NCBI GenBank assembly: GCA_000989525.1
Contig: LBON01000002.1
Span: 96,447-160,446, forward strand
Length of the DNA stretch: 64,000 bases
Direction of reading: 5' to 3'
From: a candidate division TM6 bacterium GW2011_GWF2_32_72
Lineage (GTDB): Bacteria > Babelota > Babeliae > Babelales > GWF2-32-72
A program made the translations under genes and the position numbers. Positions 1 through 9,400 of this stretch are shown here, one piece after another. Below the pieces are notes generated by a model, which was not told the origin of the DNA, searched no databases, and saw nothing but the letters and a program-made list of their open reading frames with translations. The first letter of the stretch is position 1. Every line of letters starts with the position of its first letter.

Positions 1-255
1 TTTGCATCGTTCAAAAAATATCCACAAGTTTTAATCAACTTAAAAGTTGCAAATAAATTACCTTTAGACACCCCTTGCATCGCAGAAATAATTAAAAAAA
101 CAGAGCAAAATTTAATATCTGGAAGAATTCTTATTAGATATTCTGGAACTGAAAATCTTCTTCGTGTTATGGTAGAAAATTCAGATTTAATAAATACACA
201 AAATATTGCAACAAATTTGGCGAACGAATTAATGCAAATTTTAGGAACCATTTAA
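1..255 (+). CDS. glmM: Phosphoglucosamine mutase, C-terminal fragment
   Basis: Partial gene cut by the window edge; 84 codons remain before TAA. GlmM interconverts glucosamine-6-phosphate and glucosamine-1-phosphate in the cytosolic route to UDP-GlcNAc, which also feeds MurA (encoded near 21 kb). The call rests on the C-terminal phosphate-binding signature RYSGTENLLRVMVE, matching the R-x-SGTE-P-x-x-RVMVE motif of the alpha-D-phosphohexomutase family. The usual proline after SGTE is Asn here. Another phosphohexomutase cannot be excluded because the active-site serine loop lies outside the window. The next gene starts 18 bases downstream, so co-transcription is likely. Confidence 0.8.
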   Translation, partial: FASFKKYPQVLINLKVANKLPLDTPCIAEIIKKTEQNLISGRILIRYSGTENLLRVMVENSDLINTQNIATNLANELMQILGTI

Positions 256-273
256 ACAATCAAAAGGAAAAAA

Positions 274-897
274 ATGAAAAAAAACATATTTACAAAATTT
301 TTTGATTACCTGTGGAACATTTTTTTAAATGGTCTATTTTTAATTTTACCAATAACTTTAACCTACGCATTATTTTCATTCTCATTCAAACTGTTAAAGG
401 ACTGGCTTGCGCCCATTCATGATTTTCAACCAACTGCGCTCTACGCCATACCTCATTCAGAAATTATTTTAGTAATTTTATTAATATTAATTTTAGGAAT
501 AATATCTAAATTTTTTATTTTAAAGGCGCTAGTTCATCAAATTGAACATTTAGTAACCAGAATACCGCTTATCAGCCCTGTTTATAAAGGCATTAAGCGA
601 ATTGTACATGCATTTTCCACACAAGATAAATTAAGCTTCCAACAAGTAGTTCTTGTTGAATTTCCTAGAGATCGTGTCTACAGCCTCGGATTTTTAACAG
701 GAGAAGTAGCTTCTGCAATATCACCAGATTCAAACAAAAAATATTTCAATATTTTCATACCAACTACACCAAATCCGACTTCAGGCTTTTTTATAATGGC
801 GAATGAAAACGAATTCAAAACAACCGAACTTACTCGACAAGAAGCAATGGCTTTAATAATTTCAGGTGGTATTGTACAACCAGATAGATTTTTATAA
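274..897 (+). CDS. DUF502 family membrane protein
   Basis: A 207-residue inner-membrane protein of unknown function. Two hydrophobic segments are visible at about residues 15-37 and 64-86. The DUF502 signature FIPTTPNPTSGFF follows at about residue 162, after a soluble stretch beginning LVTRIPLISPVYKGIKR. Length and layout match the family. A Shine-Dalgarno-like AAAAGGAAAAA precedes the ATG. It follows the glmM end by 18 bases and probably shares its transcript. No enzymatic role is known for the family and none is proposed. Confidence 0.85.
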   Translation: MKKNIFTKFFDYLWNIFLNGLFLILPITLTYALFSFSFKLLKDWLAPIHDFQPTALYAIPHSEIILVILLILILGIISKFFILKALVHQIEHLVTRIPLISPVYKGIKRIVHAFSTQDKLSFQQVVLVEFPRDRVYSLGFLTGEVASAISPDSNKKYFNIFIPTTPNPTSGFFIMANENEFKTTELTRQEAMALIISGGIVQPDRFL

Positions 898-930
898 ATG
901 AATATTTAGATCCTAAAAAAGGAGATTTTT

Positions 931-1557
931 TTGAAAAAACTATTTTTAATATTAAGCCTAAGCCTATCATTGAGTCTAGTTGCATCAGAAAGAGATAATT
1001 CAACAACTAATAATTCCTTTTTTTATACTTTCTTAAGCTGTATCTGGAATAATCCCGTTACACGGTTTACATCAGAATCGCTTAGATGGGTTCGCTTTGG
1101 TCAAAGATTAAAAAATAATGAGCTAACAAAAGAGGACATAAAAATAATCGCCCATCTAACAGAAAAAGTTGTCGCTGAAATAATCATAGAAAACAGCAAA
1201 GAGATTAAAGAAGAAATAATTCAAAATATAAAAGAAGAAATTCAAACCCAAATAATAGAAAAACTATCTGTAAAAAATATAACTGAACACTTGCCCGTTC
1301 CACCAAAACCTGAAAAAATCATGTTAAAACTCATGAAGCTTCCACCCAAACCTCCAATGTTACCAGGACTACATAAAAAAAACATTTCAATACAAGATCT
1401 TGAATTATCCTATTCTGAAATGAACAATACACCTTTTGAAACATTTGAAAGTCCAAATAATGACATCGTAATAGAAATAAGTGGGCAAATGTACTGCATA
1501 GAAATATTAGAAAAAGATTTAGACCAAGAAGTCGTATCTATTATGTGCGACAAATAA
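931..1557 (+). CDS. Secreted protein of unknown function
   Basis: A 208-residue protein starting at TTG; the strong AAGGAG six bases upstream decides this start. Residues 1-19 form a signal peptide with a leucine/serine-rich core, probably cleaved after VASE or nearby. The mature part is largely polar, with a helical stretch near residues 75-115 rich in E, I and K, and then a proline-rich linker (PVPPKP, PPKPPMLPG) at about 120-150. No family recognised. The gene is followed by a hairpin terminator and resembles the next small secreted gene only in its leader type. Confidence 0.6.
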   Translation: MKKLFLILSLSLSLSLVASERDNSTTNNSFFYTFLSCIWNNPVTRFTSESLRWVRFGQRLKNNELTKEDIKIIAHLTEKVVAEIIIENSKEIKEEIIQNIKEEIQTQIIEKLSVKNITEHLPVPPKPEKIMLKLMKLPPKPPMLPGLHKKNISIQDLELSYSEMNNTPFETFESPNNDIVIEISGQMYCIEILEKDLDQEVVSIMCDK

Positions 1558-1634
1558 AAAACAAATAGATCACCAAAGCATTTTAGAAAGAGCATTTTAA
1601 CTCAAAATAATTTAATAACTAAACAACACTAAAA

Positions 1635-1669
1635 TTAAAAATGCCTCGCACAATCGCAAGGCATTTTTA
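1635..1669 (+). terminator. Rho-independent terminator after the secreted 208-aa gene
   Basis: The stem ATGCCT/AGGCAT is extended by A/T pairs outside and by GC/GC inside a C-A mismatch, with the loop ACAATC and a TTTTT tail. The core CCTCGCACAATCGCAAGG nearly repeats the terminator at 2175-2210. Confidence 0.75.
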
Positions 1670-1776
1670 TTACCTTAAATAATTTCAAATCAACATATTG
1701 CTTATATTTAAAATTAGTTTACACTCATAAACATTCGTTAAATCAATGTTTATTTCACAATAAAAGAAAGATATTT

Positions 1777-2133
1777 ATGAACAAATTAACAAAATACTTA
1801 AGTTTATCTTTATTGCTAAGCGTAAATTTAGGACTGCTTGCATCATCAAACGATTCTTCAGATGAAGAATATGATTTTGAAGCAGAACGTGAAGCACACC
1901 AAAAACAAAAACAATGGATCAGCGATGTCAAATATGTAACCGAACTAGACAAACAAATTGAGGAATTGCTAGTAATTCAAGAAAAACATGGCTTAAATCA
2001 TTCCCAACAAAACAAACTTGGAAAATTATTAAACGAACGCACAAAATATAATGATACTCCAAATGCATTAGAAGTTGTTATGCAAAATAATGAATGGGAA
2101 GATACCATTTTTCCTAATAGATCGGATAAATAA
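1777..2133 (+). CDS. Small secreted protein, unknown function
   Basis: A 118-residue protein. A signal peptide covers about residues 1-22 (LSLSLLLSVNLGLLASS). An acidic stretch (NDSSDEEYDFEAE) follows, then a predicted helical region with heptad-like spacing around residues 45-90, which may form a short coiled coil. AAGAAAG upstream of the ATG is a modest ribosome binding site. It stands alone between two hairpin terminators. No homologous family is recognised. Confidence 0.55.
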   Translation: MNKLTKYLSLSLLLSVNLGLLASSNDSSDEEYDFEAEREAHQKQKQWISDVKYVTELDKQIEELLVIQEKHGLNHSQQNKLGKLLNERTKYNDTPNALEVVMQNNEWEDTIFPNRSDK

Positions 2134-2174
2134 GCCAATTCAAACAATCAATAATTATTCATTTACAAATTACA

Positions 2175-2210
2175 TAAAAAATCCCTCGCGCAATCGCAAG
2201 GGATTTTTTA
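2175..2210. terminator. Bidirectional hairpin terminator
   Basis: The stem AAAAAATCCCT/AGGGATTTTTT with an inner CGCG-CAAT-CGC part lies between the plus-strand secreted gene and the end of the minus-strand HolA-like gene. A/T runs on both sides let it act in both directions. Confidence 0.75.
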
Positions 2211-2237
2211 TTATCTTAAATATTTCTAACAAAATTG

Positions 2238-3188
2238 CTAAGCAAATTTACCAGTCAAAAATTTTATGTAAAATAATTCAAGACCGATTTCCGAAACACC
2301 ATTTTTCAAACCAAAATCTAAATCGTAAAGAAAGTCATGAGCATTTGTAAGTTCTTTAGAATTGAACTCTTTCCAATCTTTTTGTAAGAATAAGAAGGGC
2401 AATTTATAACCTATACGCTTTGCCTCTAACATCTCTTTTTTTCTACTTAACCGTACATAACAAGTTGCTCTAAAAATCTGATCTGACCAATAGGCTACCC
2501 AAAACATTTCCGAATAATCATCTTTACATTTTTGCCAAAGATCAAAAAAAATCCTGCCTTCTTTACCAAAGAAGGCCTGACTTAATTTGAACAAAGATTT
2601 TTCTGCAATCAATATTTTGGGGGCGATCATTTCAAAAAAATCATCTAAGCGATTACCCAAAAGTTTTTGATAATATAAAAACAACATCGCTTGATCTAGT
2701 GAAATAGAATCTATTTGTAGGAATAATTTATTTATAAATAAATCAGATGGTCTTCGTGGATCCAACAAGACACTTAATTGTTCATATTGAGCTTGTTTAA
2801 TGCCATTCTCAACTTCAATCCGCAAACAATTTTTAAAAATAAAATCGTCTTTACTCTCGGCAAAAAACATCAATTTATTTGGACCAGAATAACTTTCTAA
2901 ATACATCTTCCAACTTTTTTTTTCTACAGCTGTCAATGTTGAAAAATTACCTAACCAATAAAATTTTGTTTGGCCCAAAAAAGTTGATTCCAAACTTGGC
3001 TTAAGATCATTCAGACTAGAATATTGCAAATCAACTCGCTCAACTCGTTGCTTAATTTTATTTTCAAAATCTTTTAACCACAAAGAAAATGCAAGAAGAG
3101 GAAAATTTTCAGAAAAAAAACAAGTACAGTGAAATTGATCTAATTTTTTTAGATTATCTGGCTGACAAATAAAATCTATAAACTTCAT
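2238..3188 (-). CDS. HolA-like protein (possible DNA polymerase III delta subunit)
   Basis: A 316-residue cytosolic protein without signal peptide. Its layout fits the clamp-loader delta subunit: a divergent N-terminal half, a middle part with DQAMLFLYYQKLLGN, and a C-terminal helical part, LPFLFLQKDWKEFNSKEL followed by FLYDLDFGLKNG and GLELFYIKFL, which recalls the delta C-terminal collar (L-x-E-x-D-x-x-L-K-x-G). Length is close to the usual 330-340. No Walker A is expected in delta and none is seen. The match is weak and rests on family memory, so function is tentative. AAGGA stands ahead of the ATG. The gene is convergent with the small secreted gene. Confidence 0.5.
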   Translation of the reverse strand: MKFIDFICQPDNLKKLDQFHCTCFFSENFPLLAFSLWLKDFENKIKQRVERVDLQYSSLNDLKPSLESTFLGQTKFYWLGNFSTLTAVEKKSWKMYLESYSGPNKLMFFAESKDDFIFKNCLRIEVENGIKQAQYEQLSVLLDPRRPSDLFINKLFLQIDSISLDQAMLFLYYQKLLGNRLDDFFEMIAPKILIAEKSLFKLSQAFFGKEGRIFFDLWQKCKDDYSEMFWVAYWSDQIFRATCYVRLSRKKEMLEAKRIGYKLPFLFLQKDWKEFNSKELTNAHDFLYDLDFGLKNGVSEIGLELFYIKFLTGKFA

Positions 3189-3352
3189 AATTTTATCCTT
3201 GGTGGCAACAAATTTATGTATTTTTATCTAGTAAAAATTAAATTGAATTTTTCGACTACAATTACGTAAAACACTGATTAATTACTTAAAATTTGAATAT
3301 ATTTTCAGTTTACAGAGTTCCTATTTTGATTCAAGAATAATTCAAATATTTC

Positions 3353-3392
3353 AAAAAAAAGTTCCCCGGGATTAAACCCGAGGAACTTTTTT
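3353..3392 (-). terminator. Terminator closing the rpo-rpsO-pnp run
   Basis: The stem AAAAAAGTTCC(C)CGGG/CCCG(A)GGAACTTTTTT has a loop of about six bases, 27 bases past the stop of the minus-strand KH-S1 gene. It is the first strong terminator met when reading leftward from the tRNA-Tyr promoter at 18.7 kb. Confidence 0.85.
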
Positions 3393-3418
3393 AAAAAATC
3401 AAATTTAATTGAGAAAAT

Positions 3419-3868
3419 TTAGCTGAATCTCAATTTAATTCTACCTGTAAACTTATCATAGTTTTCGATAGCAACATTTAATGGTGCGCCGATTTGGTAG
3501 TAAAGATCCATTTGTTCTTGGTGTTCTTTTGGAATTGATGAAATGTGCAATAAACCATCTTTTCCAGGAACCAATTCAACAAAGATACCAAATTCTAGAA
3601 TCTTTTTGATTTTACCTTGGAATTGCATGCCTTTTTCAATTTCACCAGCTAAAGTCTTAACCCATAAAACCGCTTTATCCATTTTTGGACCAGCTTCGCC
3701 GATAACCTTTACTGAACCGTCATCTTTAACGTCGATCTTTGTTCCAGTTAATCTTACGATTTCCTTAATATTTTTGCCGCCAGAACCAATAATGGCACCG
3801 ATTTTTTTTCTATCTACTTTTAATGAAACAACGTTTGCATCTGAACCAAACTGTTCTCTATCCATCAT
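3419..3868 (-). CDS. Stand-alone KH-S1 RNA-binding protein, paralog of the PNPase tail
   Basis: A 149-residue protein consisting only of a KH domain (about residues 15-75, with the GSGGKNIKEIV loop) and an S1 domain (about 80-148, GMQFQGKIKKILEFGIFVEL to GRIKLRF). It aligns over its whole length with the C-terminal KH-S1 of the adjacent pnp product, about 60% identical by eye, so it looks like an old tandem copy of that module. It starts 11 bases after the pnp stop at ATGATG, with only a weak ribosome binding site, suggesting translational coupling to pnp. No catalytic PNPase residues are present. It may bind RNA alone or join the PNPase trimer; neither is shown. Confidence 0.85.
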   Translation of the reverse strand: MMDREQFGSDANVVSLKVDRKKIGAIIGSGGKNIKEIVRLTGTKIDVKDDGSVKVIGEAGPKMDKAVLWVKTLAGEIEKGMQFQGKIKKILEFGIFVELVPGKDGLLHISSIPKEHQEQMDLYYQIGAPLNVAIENYDKFTGRIKLRFS

Positions 3869-3879
3869 TATTTATTTCT

Positions 3880-5964
3880 TTACGATTTATTAGGTTTTAA
3901 CTTAATACGACCAGAGAATTTATCATAATCCTCTACAATAACATCCATTACATCACCAACTTTATAGAATCTCTCCATATCTTTTTGCTGTTCTTTTGGA
4001 ATAGCAGAAATATGAACCAATCCATCTTGGCCAGGAACTAATTCAACAAACAGACCAAACTCAGCTATTTTTTTGATCTTGCCTGAGAATTTCATTCCCC
4101 TTTCTAACTCACCACCGAGGACTTTCACCCAAACGATTGCCTTATCCATCAACTCACCTGGTGTGCCAAAGATTTTAACAAAACCATCATCATCAATATC
4201 AATTGATGTAGATGTTTTTTCAATAATTTCTTTGATATTTTTACCACCGGGCCCGATGATCGCACCAATTTTATCTTTGTTAACTTTAACAACAACAACT
4301 TTTGGAACAAATTTGGAAAGCTCTGCTCTAGGCTTATCCATAACATTCTTCATTTCACCCATAATATGCGTTCTACCAGCTAAAGCTTGCGCTAGTGCCG
4401 ATTCAAAAACATCTCTAGGCAAACCACCCTTGTATTTGATATCCATCTGAATTGCAGTGATGCCTTTTTCAGTACCTGTAACTTTAAAATCCATCAACCC
4501 AAAATTATCTTCAAATCCAGAAATATCGGTCAAGACTTGAAATTTACCAGATTGACTTTGTAACAAGCCCATGGCAACACCACTAACCATATTAGAAATA
4601 GGAACACCAGCATCCATCAACGACATTGTTGTACCACAAACTGTCGCCATGGAACTAGAACCATCAGATTCAAGAATGTCAGAAACAACACGAATCACAT
4701 ATGGGAAATCACTTTCTGCAGGGAGTACATATTTAAAAGAAGATTCTGCCAAATAACCATGACCAACTTCTCTTCTTCCTACACCCCTAACAGCTCGTGC
4801 TTCACCAACAGAAAAAGGAGGAAAATTATAATGAAGCATAAACTTTTTTTCAACTGGCTTTACAGACATTAAGTCATCTTGTTTTAATGCATCTTGTCCG
4901 CCACCCAATGTAGTTGTAACTAATGCCTGAGTCCTACCACGCTTAAACAAAGCTGAGCCGTGTGTAAACGGTAAAAGACCTACTTCAACATCAATTTTTC
5001 TAACTTGATCATAAGATCTTCCATCTGTTCTTTTTCCAGAAGAAATTATCATGTCGGTCATCTGAACTTTTAATGCTTGCTCAAAAATATAATCCACTAC
5101 TTGGAACAAACCTTCTTCTGCCTCTATTTCCCCACGATGCAATTCATTAAAATCTTCTTTTAATTTAGCAAGACGTTCTGCTCGAATGACTTTGTCATCT
5201 ACATAAACAGTTTGAACTTTTTCTTCTGTCAAAAACTTAAAGGCTCTTTCTTTCCAAAGATTCCAATCAAAAGAATTTTTAACAGGATCTTTAACAATGC
5301 CTAATTCTTTTTGAATCTCTTTTTGCCAAACAACCTGTTTTTTTATTTTTTCATGCGCTAAGAATAGAATATCTAAAAATTCTTTTTCTGAAATTTGATC
5401 ACAAGAACCTTCAACCATGTTGATGCCTTCATCTGTTCCAGCAACAACAATCTTTACATCAGATTTTTCTCTATCTGTACTATTTGGATCTAAAACAAGT
5501 TTTCCATCAACACGGCCAATTTCAACAACACCAACTGGTCCCATGAAAGGAACCTTAGATATAGAAAGTGCTAATGATGCAGCCATAAGAACTATACTGT
5601 TAGGATTATGGACCTTATCAAAGGAATAAAGAGTATTTAACACTTGTACTGAATTGAAATAATCTTCTGGAAATAATGGACGTAGAGCTCTATCAATTAA
5701 TCTAGAAGTAAGAACTTCTAAGTCAGATGGCTTTCCTTCTCTCTTAAAATAACCACCTGGGATTCTACCTGCAGCAGCAAATTGCTCTCTATAGTCAACC
5801 GAGAGAGGAAAAAAACCAGGAAAGTCTTTGGTCGGTTCTGCTACAACGGTTGAAAGCAAATATGTGCCGCCATTTTTAAACATCACAGCACCATCAGCTT
5901 GCCCCGCAAACTTACCAATCTCGACTTCATAGCCGAATTCTTCTAATTTAAAAATTTTTGCCAT
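3880..5964 (-). CDS. pnp: Polyribonucleotide nucleotidyltransferase (PNPase)
   Basis: A 694-residue exoribonuclease that degrades RNA 3' to 5' phosphorolytically and acts in mRNA turnover. The two RNase PH domains are visible: the first contains FPLSVDYREQFAAAGRIPGG and SRLIDRALRPLFPEDY; the second contains FKRGRTQALVTTTLGG and PPFSVGEARAVRGVGRREVGHG. The catalytic aspartates lie in ITDISGFEDNFGLMDFKV. KH (IGAIIGPGGKNIKEI, about residues 560-620) and S1 (about 625-692) domains close the protein. Length is normal. AAGGTG precedes the ATG. It follows rpsO as in many bacteria and is followed by a second KH-S1 gene. Confidence 0.97.
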   Translation of the reverse strand: MAKIFKLEEFGYEVEIGKFAGQADGAVMFKNGGTYLLSTVVAEPTKDFPGFFPLSVDYREQFAAAGRIPGGYFKREGKPSDLEVLTSRLIDRALRPLFPEDYFNSVQVLNTLYSFDKVHNPNSIVLMAASLALSISKVPFMGPVGVVEIGRVDGKLVLDPNSTDREKSDVKIVVAGTDEGINMVEGSCDQISEKEFLDILFLAHEKIKKQVVWQKEIQKELGIVKDPVKNSFDWNLWKERAFKFLTEEKVQTVYVDDKVIRAERLAKLKEDFNELHRGEIEAEEGLFQVVDYIFEQALKVQMTDMIISSGKRTDGRSYDQVRKIDVEVGLLPFTHGSALFKRGRTQALVTTTLGGGQDALKQDDLMSVKPVEKKFMLHYNFPPFSVGEARAVRGVGRREVGHGYLAESSFKYVLPAESDFPYVIRVVSDILESDGSSSMATVCGTTMSLMDAGVPISNMVSGVAMGLLQSQSGKFQVLTDISGFEDNFGLMDFKVTGTEKGITAIQMDIKYKGGLPRDVFESALAQALAGRTHIMGEMKNVMDKPRAELSKFVPKVVVVKVNKDKIGAIIGPGGKNIKEIIEKTSTSIDIDDDGFVKIFGTPGELMDKAIVWVKVLGGELERGMKFSGKIKKIAEFGLFVELVPGQDGLVHISAIPKEQQKDMERFYKVGDVMDVIVEDYDKFSGRIKLKPNKS

Positions 5965-6006
5965 CTAGCACCTTAAAAATATTTAAACAAATTATTAACA
6001 AAACTT

Positions 6007-6273
6007 TTAGCCTCTAATATCTAATCGATTTATTAAATCTTTGTATGCATTGAAATTCTTATCCTCTAAATAACGTAAGAATTTACGTCTTTGAGAAACT
6101 TTTTTCAACAAACCACGTTTAGAACTAAAATCCTTTGGAAATTGATTCATATGATTTGTTAAATTTTTTATATCATTTGTTAATAACGCAACTTGCAGTT
6201 CTATAGAACCTTTATCATTTTCTGATGTCTTAAATTCTGCAATTATTTTGTTTTTTTCTTCTTTTGTTAACAT
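6007..6273 (-). CDS. rpsO: 30S ribosomal protein S15
   Basis: An 88-residue small-subunit protein that binds the central domain of 16S rRNA. The family hallmarks are present: ENDKGSIELQVALLTNDIKNLTNHM followed (after a short gap) by SSKRGLLKKVSQRRKFLRYL. Length is the normal 88-89. It sits between tRNA-Val and pnp; rpsO-pnp is a widespread operon in which PNPase often controls its own message from this leader. Confidence 0.97.
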   Translation of the reverse strand: MLTKEEKNKIIAEFKTSENDKGSIELQVALLTNDIKNLTNHMNQFPKDFSSKRGLLKKVSQRRKFLRYLEDKNFNAYKDLINRLDIRG

Positions 6274-6319
6274 CTAAGTTAAGCCTTCTTAAATTAAACC
6301 TAATCAATTCATCTTACAC

Positions 6320-6394
6320 TGGTAGGCGCGGGCGGGATTGGACCGCCGACCCCTGCTACGTCAAAGCAGTGCTCTACCACTGAGCTACGCGCCT
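6320..6394 (-). tRNA. tRNA-Val (GAC)
   Basis: A 75-nt cloverleaf with acceptor AGGCGCG/CGCGCCT, D-arm GCTC-GAGC, anticodon stem CTGCT/AGCAG with loop TTGACGT (anticodon GAC), a five-base variable loop, T-stem GGCGG/CCGCC and an encoded CCA. The T-loop reads TCCAATC, so position 54 is C instead of the usual T. It lies eight bases after the rpoC stop and about 46 bases before rpsO, so it is probably cut out of the rpoC-rpsO transcript. Confidence 0.93.
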
Positions 6395-6402
6395 GCCAAA
6401 AA

Positions 6403-9400
6403 TTATTTTTCAACTGCTAATTTTACAATCTCTAAATCATTATCAGTATCTTTATCTTGCCCAAGGTATTTATCACTAAATGATTTTATGCCTGTACCTG
6501 CAGGTATTAGTTTACCAATAATAACGTTCTCTTTAAGACCATACAGGAAATCTACCTGTCCTGCAACAGAAGCTTCAGTTAAAATTCTTGTTGTTTCCTG
6601 GAAGGAAGCAGCAGAAATAAAACTTTCTGTCACTAAGGAAGCTGTGGTTATACCCATTAATACAGGTTTTGCCACTGCTGGCTTTTTACCTTCTGCTCTT
6701 AAAGCTTTGTTTACAGACTTAAAGTGCATTCGATCGATTCTATCACCAATCAAGAAACTAGTATCGCCTGGCTCAACAACCCTGACCTTACGCATCATTT
6801 GACGAACAATTAATTCAATATGTCTGTCATTAATGTCTACGCCCTGCAACCTATAAATTTCTTGAATCTGGTCAACTAAATATCTTTGCAAGACATCAGG
6901 CCCCAAAATTCTAAGCATATCATGGAGAACTGGTATTCCTGTTGTCAGTGAATCACCGGCACTTACTTTTTCACCGTTAACAACATTCAATTGTCTGCCT
7001 CTTGGAACTAAGTAATCAAAAGATTCTTCGCCATTTACAACGCTAACCTTTCTCATACCTCTATGCAAGCCACCAAAGACCACTTCACCATCAATGTCTG
7101 CAAGTATAGCTGGATCACTTGAAGATCGAGCTTCAAACAATTCAGCAATTCTTGGAAGACCCCCGGTAATATCTTTGGTTTTTGATAATTCTTTAGGCAT
7201 TTTAACAAGAACATCACCAACTTGAACTTCTTCACCGTCTCCAACAATAATGTGAGCTCCTGTTGGCAAGTGATAAGAAACTATTTCATCACCATTTTCA
7301 TCTAAAATATTAACTGCTGGCTGATACTTATCACTCTTATAATCAAGAACAATTTTTGTAGTTTTACCAGTAGCCTCATCAAACGTATCTTGAACAGTAA
7401 CATTTTCAACCAAATCAGTAAGTTTGACCTTACCCTTGCGTTCAGTTAACAATACTTTACTCAATACATTTATTTCAGCTAATGTATCGCCAATTTTAAC
7501 CTCTTGACCGTCTTTTACATGCAATATTGTACCATATTCCAGAACTTGATTTTGAAGTTCACGACCATCTTTAGAGAAAATAACAAGTTTAGCTTTTCGG
7601 CTAAGAACAACTAACTGACCATCTCTATTTTCAACAGTTCTAACACCTCGCAACTCAACAACACCATCATGTTTTGCTCGCATCACAGCAACTTCTTGTG
7701 TGCCGCTAGCAATACCACCCATGTGGAAAGTTCTCATAGTAAGCTGAGTACCAGGTTCACCAATCGACTGTGCTGCAATGATACCAACAGTTGCACCTAT
7801 ATCAACCAAATCGCCTTTTGACATATCAAGCCCATAACACTTTGCGCAAATACCTCGTTTTGCCTGACATGTTAAAGCAGATCTAACCAAAATTTTATTT
7901 ACAGCCGAATTTTCTAATGTAGGAAGATCTTCTCTTTTCATTATGTGACCTTGTTTAAACAACAATTCACCAGAGATTGGATCATTTACATCCGCAGCCA
8001 AAGTTCGACCAAATGATCTTGATGCTAATGGATAAAGAATATTTCCAGATTCACTTAATGCCTCAACTTCGATATAACCGAGAGTTTGACAATCATCCAT
8101 TGTTACAACTAAATCTTGAGCTACGTCCACAAGTCTACGAGTTAAATAACCAGAGTTTGCAGTTTTCAACGCTGTATCGGCTTGACCTTTACGAGCACCG
8201 TGTGTTGAAATAAAGTATTCATACACAGACAAACCATCTTTAAAGTTCGTCTTAACCGGTGTTTCCATAATTTCACCAGACGGTTTAGCCATCAAACCTC
8301 TTATACCTATCAACTGCTTAATTTGTTCTTTAGAACCACGAGCTCCAGAATCTAACATCATGAATATCGGATTAAACGGCTCATTTGATTTATCAACGTT
8401 GGCATACGCTTTTTGATTTCTAACTTCTAATTCTTGCAACATATCTGAAGCTATATCTGCGGTTGCATTACCCCAAATACTAATAACTTTGTTATATCGT
8501 TCACCATTAGTAATAGCACCATCCATATACAAGCCTTCAACCTTAGCAACAGCTTGTTCTGCTTTTGCAAGAATCTCATCTTTTTTAGGAGGAGTAATTA
8601 ATCCTTCCATTGGGAAAGATGAACCACTAATGGTTACGTAATAAAAACCTAATTTCTTGATTTTATCTAAACAAACAACTGTTTTTTCTTGTCCAAAACG
8701 GAAGAATATTTTTTCAATTAATTTTGTTACGTCTTTTTTCTTAATAACCTTATTAACCCAATGATATTCAGAACCTTCTGGAAGTGAATCAAACAAAATT
8801 GCTCGACCAACAGTTGAATTAACTATTTCACCAGTATTAACTCGAATTTTTATTTGAGAATGCAATTCCACTTCATCATGTTGATGAGCTGCAATAACTT
8901 CTTTTGGAGAACCAAATATAATACCTTCACCTTTCAAATTAGCACGAGCCTTTGTTAAGTAATGCAAACCAAGAATCATATCTTGAGATGGAACCGTAAT
9001 AGGACGACCATTTGCCGGTGATAGAATATTTTGAGTAGAAAGAATCAACTCTGTTGCTTCTTTTTGAGCGTTAATACTTAACGGTAAATGAACTGCCATT
9101 TGGTCACCATCGAAGTCAGCGTTAAATGCCGAACAAACTAACGGATGAAGCTTAATAGCCTTACCATCAACCAAAATAGGTTTAAACGCCTGAATACCCA
9201 ATCTATGGAGCGTTGGAGCACGGTTTAAAAGAACTTTTTTGTTCTCAACAACATCATCCAAAACGTCCCAAATTTCTGGTTTTAAATCTTCAACCATTTT
9301 TTTTGCCATACGTAAATTAGGTGCTATTTCACGCTCTAATAAACCAGCAAAAACATATGATTTAAACAATTCCAAAGCCATAATTTTTGGCAAACCACAT

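Noticed and set aside
6338-6802. Long plus-strand frame across tRNA-Val and the rpoC end
   Set aside because: It is antisense to a strongly conserved gene and to a tRNA; the frame openness comes from rpoC codon use.
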